Origin: CAZCBD01 sp964496755
GTDB taxonomy: Bacteria; Bacteroidota; Ignavibacteria; Ignavibacteriales; Melioribacteraceae
Assembly (NCBI GenBank): GCA_964496755.1
Contig: CAZCBD010000061.1
Location: forward strand, 1-13,724
DNA length: 13,724 bases
Direction: 5' to 3'
Each line of letters begins with the position of its first letter. Positions within the stretch are counted from its first letter, which is position 1. A program made the translations under genes and the position numbers. Positions 1-7,462 of this stretch are shown in pieces. Below the pieces are notes generated by a model. That model saw only the letters and a list, made by a program, of their open reading frames with translations, ran no database searches and was not told the origin of the DNA.

Positions 1-943
1 AAACATGAGTATATATCATGGTTGTCTTCAGACTTTTATGTCCCAATAATTCTTGAATTGTTCTAATATCATATCCATCACTTAATAATTGTGTAGCAAA
101 TGAATGACGAAAAGTATGTGCTCCTATCTTTTTCTCTATACCCGATTTTATAACGGAAGCTCTAATGGCTTTCTGAATTGTCGATTCGTGAATATGATAT
201 CTTACAATTAGATTTGCTTCGTTATTTCGTACTCTTTTATCGGCTGGAAATACATACTGCCATTTAAATTCCTTACTTGCATTGGGATACTTCTTTTCTA
301 AAGAGTCCGGTAATATTGTTCTGCCATAACCAGCACGTAAATCATTATAGTGAATTTCTTTGACCCTGCTTATCTGTTCGGTCAGTTCATTTTTAATTGA
401 ATTAGGTAAAACAGTTGTCCTATCCTTATTACCCTTACCTCTTCTTATTGTTATAATTTGATTTTCCAAATCAACATCTAAAACCCTTAACTTTAAACAT
501 TCATTCAACCTTAAGCCACTTCCATAAAGAATCGATACAATAAGTTTATATATTCCGTTAGTATTATTTATTACAGTAAGTGCTTCTAACTTTGACAACA
601 CAACAGGCAATCGATTTCCCCTATGCGCTCTGGTTACATCTTCAAGCCAACCGAAATCCTTTCCCAACACTTTTTTATATAAAAATACAATAGCACATAA
701 TGCTTGGTTCTGTGTACTGGCAGAAACACATCTATCAACTGCCAGATGCGAAAGAAATTTTTCAATTGAATCTTTCTCAAGTTCATTTGGATGTTTCTTA
801 TTGTTAAAAATAATGAAATCACGAATCCACTTGGCATAAGCCTTCTCTGTCTTCCGACTGTAATGCGCCGTACGCATAACATTTTTTACCTGCTCAAGCA
901 ATTTTGGTTTTTGATCTGTATTTTTCTTCCTTGTCAATTTCAT
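1..943 (-). CDS. intI: Integron integrase (IntI-type tyrosine recombinase), C-terminus cut by window edge
   Basis: Reading leftward from the ATG at 943 gives 314 residues in frame up to base 1, ending in 'IYTHV'. Only about 20 C-terminal residues should be missing compared with class 1 IntI (337 aa). Tyrosine-recombinase catalytic residues are visible: Arg145 in 'GSGLRLNE', Lys170 in 'RGKGNKDR', His276 and Arg279 in 'HTFRHSFA', His302 in 'LLGHK' and nucleophile Tyr311. Residues about 204-236 ('ILPDSLEKKYPNA' through 'WQYVFPADK') match the extra segment that separates IntI from XerC/XerD and is needed for folded attC recognition. The N-terminal SAM-like core-binding domain covers about 12-100. 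Family knowledge: IntI recombines attI and attC sites to insert or excise gene cassettes. No stop or frameshift is seen. The genes to its right are ordinary minus-strand genes, not cassettes, so any array would lie beyond base 1. Alternatively, this is a cassette-less integrase. Confidence 0.93.
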   Translation of the reverse strand, partial: MKLTRKKNTDQKPKLLEQVKNVMRTAHYSRKTEKAYAKWIRDFIIFNNKKHPNELEKDSIEKFLSHLAVDRCVSASTQNQALCAIVFLYKKVLGKDFGWLEDVTRAHRGNRLPVVLSKLEALTVINNTNGIYKLIVSILYGSGLRLNECLKLRVLDVDLENQIITIRRGKGNKDRTTVLPNSIKNELTEQISRVKEIHYNDLRAGYGRTILPDSLEKKYPNASKEFKWQYVFPADKRVRNNEANLIVRYHIHESTIQKAIRASVIKSGIEKKIGAHTFRHSFATQLLSDGYDIRTIQELLGHKSLKTTMIYTHV

Positions 944-1055
944 TAGTCTTGATTGAAATATAAACCCTATCGTTTTAGTTTAATCTTGAATAATATTTTA
1001 ATATAGAAATTAAATAATAAAAACACAAAAAATATTTTAAATTTAGCAGGCCAAC

Positions 1056-1085
1056 TTTATATCATATTAATTTATATCATATTAA
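1056..1085. repeat. Exact 15-bp tandem duplication upstream of intI
   Basis: TTTATATCATATTAA occurs twice head to tail with no mismatch, about 113 bp upstream of the intI start. attI sites of known integrons carry short direct repeats bound by IntI, so the position is suggestive. However, the unit is almost pure A/T and no consensus core lies beside it. Read on the minus strand and rotated, the unit resembles the 15-bp repeats at 9529-9603 and 12250-12309. Confidence 0.75.
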
Positions 1086-1234
1086 TAAGTTTGACGCTTT
1101 AACTTTGCTAAATAAATCCTTTTTAATAGGAAAATGAAATTTACTTTAAATTCAAACTTTTTATTACATCAAATTATCATCTCGTTTGCCTCCGCATAAT
1201 TTTCTGATGTTATAAGTCTCTGAAGAATCCCTGT

Positions 1235-1290
1235 AAAAAAATAAATGGAGTTTGCTTCAAACACTAATAACGCAATGCGTGCTATTGTTT
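1235..1290 (-). terminator. Possible weak terminator after the carboxypeptidase gene
   Basis: Downstream of the stop at 1323, two small hairpins occur in the transcript sense. One is an imperfect stem at 1259-1290 (ACGCA/TGCGT around one base, extended by AATA/TATT and AAAC/GTTT with bulges). The other is an overlapping GTTTG/CAAAC stem at 1250-1262. A T-rich run on the minus strand follows about 7 nt after the second. The geometry is poor for an intrinsic terminator, so this is tentative. Confidence 0.3.
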
Positions 1291-1322
1291 CTTTGATAGA
1301 ATGTTTGGATATTCATTTGATT

Positions 1323-3023
1323 CTATTTTATTAATTGCATTTTCCGTGTGATAGTATAGTTACCCGAAGTTAGTTTGTAATAATAAGCTCCGGTTGTTAA
1401 ATTGGTAGCATTGAAATTAACCTTGTAATTTCCGACCGTTTTAATTTCATTAACCAAATCAGCAACTTTCTGACCTAAAACATTAAACACAGCAATATTT
1501 ACCAATCCTTCTTTTGCAACTGAATATTCAATTGTAGTTGTTGGATTAAACGGATTAGGATAGTTCTGTGCCAAGAAAAAATTCTTTGGAATGTTTAACT
1601 TTTCAGTAACTGATGAAATCCTATCCATTGGAATATTAAATTCAGTTGTTTCCAAATCACTCGTATAAATATTTTTTTCGACGGAAATATAATCCGGTGC
1701 TGAAAATCTAACCGTATAATTTCCTTCAGGTAAAAACAAATTATACCTACCAAAACTTTTATCGCTTTTTAATTTTTCCCCTGCAATAAAATTAATATTT
1801 AAAATTTCAATTTCCGCCTCAATTGGAGATAGCAACTTTGAATCCAAAACTCTACCGGTTACAGGAATTGCCCTCTCCATAAAATAAATTATTCCCGGCC
1901 AAACCAAATTTACCTCCTGCATTGCACTTTCGTAATTAGGTTGAAAACTCGTATGAGTCTCAATCAAAAAAGCGAAAGCTCCTTTTTTGGAAAGCTGCCA
2001 CTGATAATGCTCACCATCTGCACTTGGTCTTCTGGTTGCCCCTCCGTAACCGGAATTTTGTGAAATTTTTTTTGCTTCGTTAAACAACCAATTGTCAAAC
2101 GGATGGATTGGATCTGCATAACCTGCAAGCACTTCTCTGCCTCGAGAATGATAATCCAGTACCTTTTCAAATTTTTGATCATTTGCAAAAGCAATCATGG
2201 TTTGCGTTTCGGGCTCGGAAGCCGGAGCTTTCCCTTTAAATGTATTGCTACTTGGATCTGTACTTCCACTGTTTGGTGAATCCCAAAGTTGAGGATAATT
2301 TCTATTTATATCCACCCCGATTCCGTTTGAAAAAACATGCCTGTTCTTTCTCCAATTATAATCTACATTATAACAATAGTTATATCCATCCGGATTCCAA
2401 GTAGGGGCTATCCAGATTTCATAGTTATCAACCAAATCTGTGATTTGCTGATCTTTACCATATTCCTTTGTAAACTTATCCATTGCATTTAATGCAATTA
2501 ACGGAGTAACAATTTCACGAGCATGATGATTAGAAACAATTAAAATATCGGGTTCATCTTCATTTTCAGAAACATTTTTCGATATCTTAATTGCATACAT
2601 ATGTCGCCCTTCAAATGTAGGTGGAGTACCATATTTTTCTGTTAAATCAATCAGTTTTGCTATTTGTGAATAATTTGATTCTGCTTCTTCCATCTTTGCA
2701 ATAATAGTTTCCAGAGACGGATAATTTGATGGTACCAAGTTTTTTTTTGAGAATTTATTAATTTCTTTTAACGGCTTTCCCTCTTCATCAAAAACTATTT
2801 CATACCCTAATTTTTTAATTTGTTCTATTTCCTTTTCCGACACAATTAATACAAGCAGTTTATTCTCTTCGCCCAAAAAATCAAAATTATTCTTTAGAAA
2901 GATCTTGTCGGATAATAAATTCTTTGATTTAATTTTTATTTGGTGCAGTAACTTTTGAGTGCTTTTTTCTTGTCCGGAAACAAGTATTATAAAAAATAAA
3001 ACTAACAATAGAATCTTTTTCAT
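1323..3023 (-). CDS. Secreted M14 zinc carboxypeptidase with T9SS sorting domain
   Basis: This 566-aa protein should cleave C-terminal residues from peptides outside the cell. Residues 1-18 form a signal peptide (basic 'MKK', then a hydrophobic stretch). The M14 domain spans about 100-385. Zinc ligands are His167 and Glu170 in 'NHHARE' and His292 in 'DYHSRGRE'. Substrate-binding Asn240-Arg241 lies in 'VDINRNYP', and catalytic Glu355 in 'FLIETH'. A carboxypeptidase-regulatory-like beta domain follows at about 388-470. Residues about 482-566 form a type A T9SS C-terminal sorting domain beginning near 'NYPNPFNPTTTIEYS' and ending 'ITRKMQLIK'. T9SS normally exports such proteins across the outer membrane and releases or anchors them at the surface. 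The start has a strong upstream GGGGGA. The gene is flanked by the synthetase terminator upstream and looks monocistronic. Substrate preference (basic versus hydrophobic residues) cannot be read reliably. Confidence 0.93.
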   Translation of the reverse strand: MKKILLLVLFFIILVSGQEKSTQKLLHQIKIKSKNLLSDKIFLKNNFDFLGEENKLLVLIVSEKEIEQIKKLGYEIVFDEEGKPLKEINKFSKKNLVPSNYPSLETIIAKMEEAESNYSQIAKLIDLTEKYGTPPTFEGRHMYAIKISKNVSENEDEPDILIVSNHHAREIVTPLIALNAMDKFTKEYGKDQQITDLVDNYEIWIAPTWNPDGYNYCYNVDYNWRKNRHVFSNGIGVDINRNYPQLWDSPNSGSTDPSSNTFKGKAPASEPETQTMIAFANDQKFEKVLDYHSRGREVLAGYADPIHPFDNWLFNEAKKISQNSGYGGATRRPSADGEHYQWQLSKKGAFAFLIETHTSFQPNYESAMQEVNLVWPGIIYFMERAIPVTGRVLDSKLLSPIEAEIEILNINFIAGEKLKSDKSFGRYNLFLPEGNYTVRFSAPDYISVEKNIYTSDLETTEFNIPMDRISSVTEKLNIPKNFFLAQNYPNPFNPTTTIEYSVAKEGLVNIAVFNVLGQKVADLVNEIKTVGNYKVNFNATNLTTGAYYYKLTSGNYTITRKMQLIK

Positions 3024-3091
3024 TTATTCCCCCAAAATTTCATCAAATATTATGCAACAATAATTAAACGCATCGGGAACTGATTTATCAC

Positions 3092-3119
3092 AAAAAAAGC
3101 AGGCACTTTGCCTGCTTTT
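3092..3119 (-). terminator. Intrinsic terminator after the acyl-CoA synthetase gene
   Basis: An 11-bp perfect stem, AAAAGCAGGCA (3095-3105) with TGCCTGCTTTT (3109-3119), closes a CTT loop. On the minus strand it runs into a seven-T tract (complement of 3092-3098). It lies about 20 bp past the stop of the 3140-5212 gene. The symmetric A/T tracts could also let it work on the plus strand. Confidence 0.9.
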
Positions 3120-3139
3120 AAAAAAGGGAATATGAAAAG

Positions 3140-5212
3140 TTAATCTACTTTTATTCTAACGTCAACAACGTAATTCTTGCCTTCGCCATCAACAATTAAA
3201 GGATTAAAATCAAATTCAGTAATATTTTTATTTTCAATCATCATTAGTGATGAACTTTTTATAATCTGTTTTAATACATTTAAATCTGCGGGTTTTTCTC
3301 CACGAACACCTTTAAGTAATGCTCCCATTTTTGTTTTATTGAACATGTCTTCAATATCATCATCCGATAAATATGCCGATTTCATAACAGTGTCATTAAG
3401 CACTTCAACATATTTACCGCCGGTACCAAACATTATCATAGGTCCGAAAGAAGGATCTCTAAAACCTCCAATCAATACTTCATGTTTTGATTCCACAAAT
3501 TGTTGAATTAAGAATTCTTCAACCATATAATTTTTAAGCTTGAAATTATTAATAATTTCGTTGGCAGCAGATTCCAATTCTTCTTGGTTCTTAATATTTA
3601 ATTTAACTGCATTCAACTCGGATTTGTGAACAACTTCTTTAGAAATCCCTTTTATTACAAGCGGATAAAAATCATTTGGGATTTTATGCAACTCATCCGG
3701 TTTAACGCTCATACTTTTAATCATTGGAATATTATATTTTTCACAAAGTTGATTTACTTTCTGTTGAGATATAAAACCGGTTTCACCAAAATCAAAATTT
3801 TTACTTTCAATTTGAAATAATTTCTGATATTCCTCTTTGTTTTTTGTTAATCGTTTTTGAGAATCAGAAAAATATTTCATATTTGAAATAATTTTAGCAG
3901 GGTCTTCGCTTGTAAAATAAAGAGGCATTTTAGATTCACTATTTTCCCAATATTGAGGCACGGTATCGGGCAATGGAAAAGTAATTTGAAAAATAGGTTT
4001 ATCGGTTTTAACATTATTAACCGCTTCCAAAACAGGGAACCCTTTAACCATAACGGGTTCGGTAAATAAATTAATTATTGAATCAACATTGGGATCCTCA
4101 GATAAAATTTCACAACATTTTGAAAAGCCCTCTGCATCACCACCCGGCAATAAATCAACAGGGTTGTTGACGCTGCCTTCGGGATGAACGATTTCTCGTA
4201 ATTTATTTTTCGTTTTTTCCGATAAGTTTGCTAATTTTAATCCTGCTGCTTCACAAGCATCAACAGTAAGAATAGCGGGTCCTCCGGAATTGGTTACAAT
4301 AGCAAAATTCTCTCCTCGGGGCATCGGATAATTTTCAAATCCGCGAACCGTATTTAACATTTCATCAACATCATTTACTCTAATAATGCCGGCTTGGTTA
4401 AGGATTGCATCAACAACTTTATCGCTGCTTCCAAGCGCCCCCGTATGTGAAGAAGCCGCTTTCATACCACTGGCAGTTCTTCCGGCTTTAAGAATTATGC
4501 ATGGTTTTTTTACGTTTCCAAGTAGAAATTGTTTAATAAAATCCAAACCGTCAATAAAACTTTCTAAATAAAAAGAAGAGACTTTAATATTATCATCACT
4601 TTCCCAGTATTTCAGAAAATCATTTTCATTTAAATCGGCTTTATTACCCATTGAAACAAACTGTGCAAATTTAAATTTACTTTTTGTTGTCTGATTCAAT
4701 ATTGCAACAGCTAAGGCACCTGATTGTGAGGCAAAACCAACTTTACCCGGATAAATAGGCTCGGCCACAAAAGTAGCATTTAAGCTAATTGAAGGATCGG
4801 CACCAATCACTCCCATACAATTCGGACCAATTAAACGGGCACCATTTTCCTTAATTTTCCGAAGAATACGTTTTTCTAATTCCTCTCCCTCTTCGCCTGT
4901 TTCCTTAAATCCGGCAGTAATTAAAACAATGGATTTAATATTTTTTTTATCTAATTCATCAATTGTTTCTTCAACAAATCTTTTTGGCACCATAATAACC
5001 GCCAAGTCAATTTTCTCATTAACATCAGCAATGGATTTAAAACATTGAACTCCGTGAATTTCATCTGCCTTAGGATTAATCGGAAAAATATTTCCCTTAT
5101 ATCCGCCTTTTTTAATTGTATTAATAAACTCATAACCGATGCTGCCCGGCTTTGTGGAGGCACCAACAATCATTACGTTTTTCGGGTAAAAGAAATTTTT
5201 AATATTATTCAT
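3140..5212 (-). CDS. ADP-forming acetyl/acyl-CoA synthetase, fused alpha-beta (NDP-forming)
   Basis: This 690-aa protein has the full length of a fused ADP-forming acyl-CoA synthetase. The enzyme converts acyl-CoA, ADP and phosphate to the free acid, CoA and ATP, usually in fermentative amino-acid or sugar breakdown. The N-terminal CoA-binding Rossmann domain begins at 'PKNVMIVGAST' (10-20) and includes 'GPNCMG' (129-134). The succinyl-CoA-ligase-like domain carries the predicted phospho-histidine His256 in 'ASSHTGALGSSD'. The C-terminal ATP-grasp part spans about 480-690, with a second candidate relay histidine, His529, in 'VVHKSE', and 'GPMIMFGTGG' at 590-599. Motifs appear intact. It is cytoplasmic, with no signal peptide. 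A weak AAGG precedes the ATG. A terminator lies between it and the aminotransferase gene upstream, so it is probably expressed at least partly on its own. The acyl substrate (acetyl, branched-chain, aryl) is not determinable here. Protein acetyltransferases of the Pat type share these domains but carry an extra GNAT domain, which is absent here. Confidence 0.9.
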   Translation of the reverse strand: MNNIKNFFYPKNVMIVGASTKPGSIGYEFINTIKKGGYKGNIFPINPKADEIHGVQCFKSIADVNEKIDLAVIMVPKRFVEETIDELDKKNIKSIVLITAGFKETGEEGEELEKRILRKIKENGARLIGPNCMGVIGADPSISLNATFVAEPIYPGKVGFASQSGALAVAILNQTTKSKFKFAQFVSMGNKADLNENDFLKYWESDDNIKVSSFYLESFIDGLDFIKQFLLGNVKKPCIILKAGRTASGMKAASSHTGALGSSDKVVDAILNQAGIIRVNDVDEMLNTVRGFENYPMPRGENFAIVTNSGGPAILTVDACEAAGLKLANLSEKTKNKLREIVHPEGSVNNPVDLLPGGDAEGFSKCCEILSEDPNVDSIINLFTEPVMVKGFPVLEAVNNVKTDKPIFQITFPLPDTVPQYWENSESKMPLYFTSEDPAKIISNMKYFSDSQKRLTKNKEEYQKLFQIESKNFDFGETGFISQQKVNQLCEKYNIPMIKSMSVKPDELHKIPNDFYPLVIKGISKEVVHKSELNAVKLNIKNQEELESAANEIINNFKLKNYMVEEFLIQQFVESKHEVLIGGFRDPSFGPMIMFGTGGKYVEVLNDTVMKSAYLSDDDIEDMFNKTKMGALLKGVRGEKPADLNVLKQIIKSSSLMMIENKNITEFDFNPLIVDGEGKNYVVDVRIKVD

Positions 5213-5241
5213 TTTAAACCTTAATTATTCAACATTAAACT

Positions 5242-5270
5242 AAAAAAGTTGCCCGGCCACACAGGCAACT
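5242..5270 (-). terminator. Intrinsic terminator after the aminotransferase gene
   Basis: Read on the minus strand, AGTTGCC (complement of 5264-5270) pairs with GGCAACT (complement of 5247-5253) around a 10-nt loop. A run of T follows (complement of 5242-5247). It starts about 13 bp past the aminotransferase stop and 30 bp before the synthetase start, separating the two transcription units at least partially. Confidence 0.85.
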
Positions 5271-5282
5271 ATCATAATAATA

Positions 5283-6470
5283 TTACTTAGTGTAATCGTT
5301 ATATACTTCTGTAAAAATAGAAATTGCCTTTTTAATTTGTTCAATACTTACATTTGTAAAATTTAATCGTAAAGTTTCAATTCCCGTATTAGGAGTAGGA
5401 TAGAAAAACTTGCCGGGGACAAATCCCATACCTTTTTCAAGAGTATGTTTTAATAAAATTTCCATATCCACCCCTTTTTCAGCTTCAGCCCAAACAAACA
5501 TTCCACCGTCGGGTTTTCCCCATTTTAATTTGCCGGATAAATTTTTGTCCAGTTCTGCCAACATAGCTTCAAATTTGGGTTTATATAAATTAATTATCTT
5601 TGTTAACTGGGCAGGCAAATATCCGCCCGATAAATACTCACTTGCTAAAGCTTGAGCAAAAGTACAAGTATTCAAATCCACACCTTGTTTTACAATAACA
5701 AGCCATCTACCAATTTCATTTGGTGCCACAAAAAAACCTGTTCTTAGGCCCGGAGCAAATATCTTTGAAAAAGTGCTGGCATAAATAACATTTTCAGGAG
5801 CCATTGATTTTATTGTTGGTAATGTCTGCCCCGAATAACGTAATTCTCCATACGGATCATCTTCAATTAACAGCACATCATAATTTTGAATTATCTCGGC
5901 AATTTTCTTTCGCCGTTCAATTCCGATAGTTTTACCTGTAGGATTTTGAAAGGTGGGCACAGTATAAACAAATTTAATCGGATAATTCTTAATAACTTCT
6001 TCAACCGATTCAGGAATTAATCCCTCATCATCGGTTTCCATTTGAACATACTTTGCTTGGTAAGCATTAAAAGATTGCAAAGCAGCCAAATATGTGGGGC
6101 CTTCAACAGCCACATAATCTCCAGGCGAAATAAAAACCTTTCCAAGTGAATCTAAAAATCCCTGAGAACCGCTTGAAATGTAAATATTATCAATATCAGC
6201 TTTAATTCCTTTATTATTTAAATGAGGAATTAATGCTTCACGCAAAGGAACAAACCCCTCCGTTAAATCATATTGCAAGGCCTTTGAACCATACTTAGTT
6301 AAAACTCTATCGGTTAATTCGGAAACTAAATCCAGCGGAAAACTTTCCGGAGATGGCAATCCGCCCCCTAGTGAAATCATATTAGGGTTTGCAGCCAATT
6401 TTAATATTTCACGAATAGCACTAACTTTAATGCTGTTGGTTCTACCTGCAAGTAATTTTTCTAAATTCAT
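5283..6470 (-). CDS. PLP-dependent class I/II aminotransferase (2-aminoadipate/aromatic/branched-chain type)
   Basis: This 395-aa, fold-type I aminotransferase should transfer an amino group from an amino acid to a 2-oxo acid. The Schiff-base lysine is Lys236 in 'YASTFSKIFAPGLRTGF'. Asn176 in 'FQNPTGK', Asp204 and Tyr207 in 'EDDPYGEL', and Arg243 are the expected PLP-contact residues. Arg368 in 'ETLRLNF' is the expected substrate carboxylate binder. The opening 'ISLGGGLPSPESFP' is typical of the LysN/2-aminoadipate and multi-substrate aromatic aminotransferase group, often annotated as the MocR/PLP-aminotransferase branch but here without an HTH domain. GGAG lies 8 nt before the ATG. The gene follows the IclR-family gene by only 20 bp, so the two are probably one transcript, and the IclR protein likely controls it. 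Exact amino-acid specificity is unresolved. Candidates are aromatic, branched-chain, methionine, glutamine or aminoadipate. Confidence 0.92.
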   Translation of the reverse strand: MNLEKLLAGRTNSIKVSAIREILKLAANPNMISLGGGLPSPESFPLDLVSELTDRVLTKYGSKALQYDLTEGFVPLREALIPHLNNKGIKADIDNIYISSGSQGFLDSLGKVFISPGDYVAVEGPTYLAALQSFNAYQAKYVQMETDDEGLIPESVEEVIKNYPIKFVYTVPTFQNPTGKTIGIERRKKIAEIIQNYDVLLIEDDPYGELRYSGQTLPTIKSMAPENVIYASTFSKIFAPGLRTGFFVAPNEIGRWLVIVKQGVDLNTCTFAQALASEYLSGGYLPAQLTKIINLYKPKFEAMLAELDKNLSGKLKWGKPDGGMFVWAEAEKGVDMEILLKHTLEKGMGFVPGKFFYPTPNTGIETLRLNFTNVSIEQIKKAISIFTEVYNDYTK

Positions 6471-6490
6471 TTGTGCTCCAATTTTACTCT

Positions 6491-7231
6491 TTATTTACTC
6501 AAATCGTTTTTAAGTCTATCAATATGGGGTATAATTTTATCGGCTAATAACTTTAATTTATTTTTGTTTAATCTTGTAATAGTTCCGGACAAACTTATTG
6601 AACCGATAAACTCATAAGCCGGAATATTTACAGGAACCGATACACAAATTAACCCCTCTTCAAATTCTTCCGATTCAATTGCATAACCTCTTTCATTGAT
6701 TTCTTTTAATTGTTTTTTTAGGGCCACTTTGCTAGTAATAGTATTGTTAGTATATTTTTTTAATTTTATATTTTTCAGCAATTCATCCAAATGTTCTTTG
6801 GTTAAACAAGACAAGATTGATTTTCCCATTGCAGTACAATGCAACGGAATTGAATCGCCCGGTTTTGCTCTGAATTGCAAATTTCTTGAACTTTCAATTT
6901 TATGAAGATAGATTGCTTGATCTCCAATTAATTGTGCCAAATTTATAGTTTCATTGAATTCCGAAACAATACTTTTCAAAATCGGTTCTAATCTATTTAT
7001 TATTATATTTTTGTTCTGAACTTTGTTTCCAAGTTTAAAAAGACCAAGCCCCAAATAATAATTTCTATCTTTTTTTTCTAACCAATTTAACTCTTCAAGA
7101 ATATCAAAATACCTATGAGCGGTTGCTTTTGTCATCCTCAATTCATTAACGATATCAACTTGTCTTATATTACCTTGGTTTTCTGCAACCAAATTTATAA
7201 TTTGAAATGCTTTTCTAACTGAACCGCTCAT
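6491..7231 (-). CDS. IclR-family transcriptional regulator
   Basis: This 246-aa protein has the usual IclR length and two-domain layout. Residues about 5-65 form a winged helix-turn-helix ('RQVDIVNELRMTKATAHRYFDIL', then 'NYYLGLGLFKLG'). Residues about 78-245 form the GAF-like effector domain, with 'LHCTAMGKSILSCL' (130-143) and 'ERGYAIESEEFEEGLICVSVPV' (180-201) as conserved family blocks. IclR proteins bind palindromic operators as dimers or tetramers and respond to small carboxylic metabolites. AGGAT precedes the ATG. It lies directly upstream of the aminotransferase gene and divergent from the amidohydrolase gene. A cluster of TGAAAC/GTTTCA elements starts 17 bp upstream of its start codon. 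I infer autoregulation and control of both flanking genes. The effector is unknown, and a 2-oxo acid or aromatic acid would fit the neighbours. Confidence 0.93.
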   Translation of the reverse strand: MSGSVRKAFQIINLVAENQGNIRQVDIVNELRMTKATAHRYFDILEELNWLEKKDRNYYLGLGLFKLGNKVQNKNIIINRLEPILKSIVSEFNETINLAQLIGDQAIYLHKIESSRNLQFRAKPGDSIPLHCTAMGKSILSCLTKEHLDELLKNIKLKKYTNNTITSKVALKKQLKEINERGYAIESEEFEEGLICVSVPVNIPAYEFIGSISLSGTITRLNKNKLKLLADKIIPHIDRLKNDLSK

Positions 7232-7247
7232 ATTTTATCCTTTTTTT

Positions 7248-7284
7248 GTTTCACTATTTGAAACTTTGTTTTGCTTTTTGAAAC
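7248..7284. promoter_or_regulatory. Candidate IclR operator cluster in the divergent spacer
   Basis: GTTTCA (7248-7253) and TGAAAC (7259-7264) form a perfect 6-bp inverted repeat with a 5-bp spacer. A further TTTGAAAC copy lies at 7277-7284, 20 bp (about two helical turns) after the one at 7257-7264. IclR-family operators such as those of KdgR are built from TGAAAC/GTTTCA half-sites. The position, just upstream of the IclR gene and between divergent genes, fits autorepression. Assignment is inference. Confidence 0.5.
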
Positions 7285-7453
7285 ATATTTTTAAATTAAT
7301 ACTAATGAGAATTAAAATCAAGATAGAGACATCTGTTTTTTTTAATAAATTATTATTGATATTCTATAAATTATATTAACCCATTCTACACATAACATTA
7401 TTTTTATAAAATATCTTTTAATTAATTTATTTTTTAGTTTTGCTAATAAAAAC

Positions 7454-7458
7454 GGAGA
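7454..7458 (+). promoter_or_regulatory. Ribosome binding site supporting a TTG start
   Basis: GGAGA ends 4 nt before the TTG at 7463. The reading frame has no ATG until codon 118, well inside the conserved nitrilase fold, so this site decides the start of the amidohydrolase gene. Confidence 0.65.
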
Positions 7459-7462
7459 AAAA

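Larger units (their letters stand above)
944..1322. other. Intergenic spacer between intI and the carboxypeptidase gene
   Basis: A 379-bp AT-rich stretch without a supportable gene. It contains the 5' region of intI, where attI and the integrase promoter would be expected, an exact 15-bp tandem duplication at 1056-1085, and a hairpin region at 1250-1290 beyond the stop of the carboxypeptidase gene. Short reading frames here have no recognisable features. By eye I found no exact GTTRRRY/RYYYAAC integron core pair on either strand. Confidence 0.7.

Noticed and set aside
634..882. Minus-strand 82-aa reading frame inside the integrase gene
   Set aside because: It lies wholly within intI in another frame; the intI frame carries all conserved recombinase motifs.
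1259..1290. Bulged imperfect hairpin (ACGCA/TGCGT core) near intI as an attC site
   Set aside because: It has the bulged-stem look of attC, but no RYYYAAC and GTTRRRY pair brackets it, it is short, and it lies just past the carboxypeptidase stop where a terminator-like fold is an easier reading.
3177..4571. Several plus-strand reading frames of 60-110 aa opposite the acyl-CoA synthetase gene
   Set aside because: They are antisense to a well-conserved, full-length enzyme, lack ribosome sites and have no recognisable domains.
6696..6905. Plus-strand hydrophobic 69-aa frame opposite the IclR gene
   Set aside because: Antisense to conserved IclR effector-domain blocks; the hydrophobicity comes from A/T-rich complement codons.
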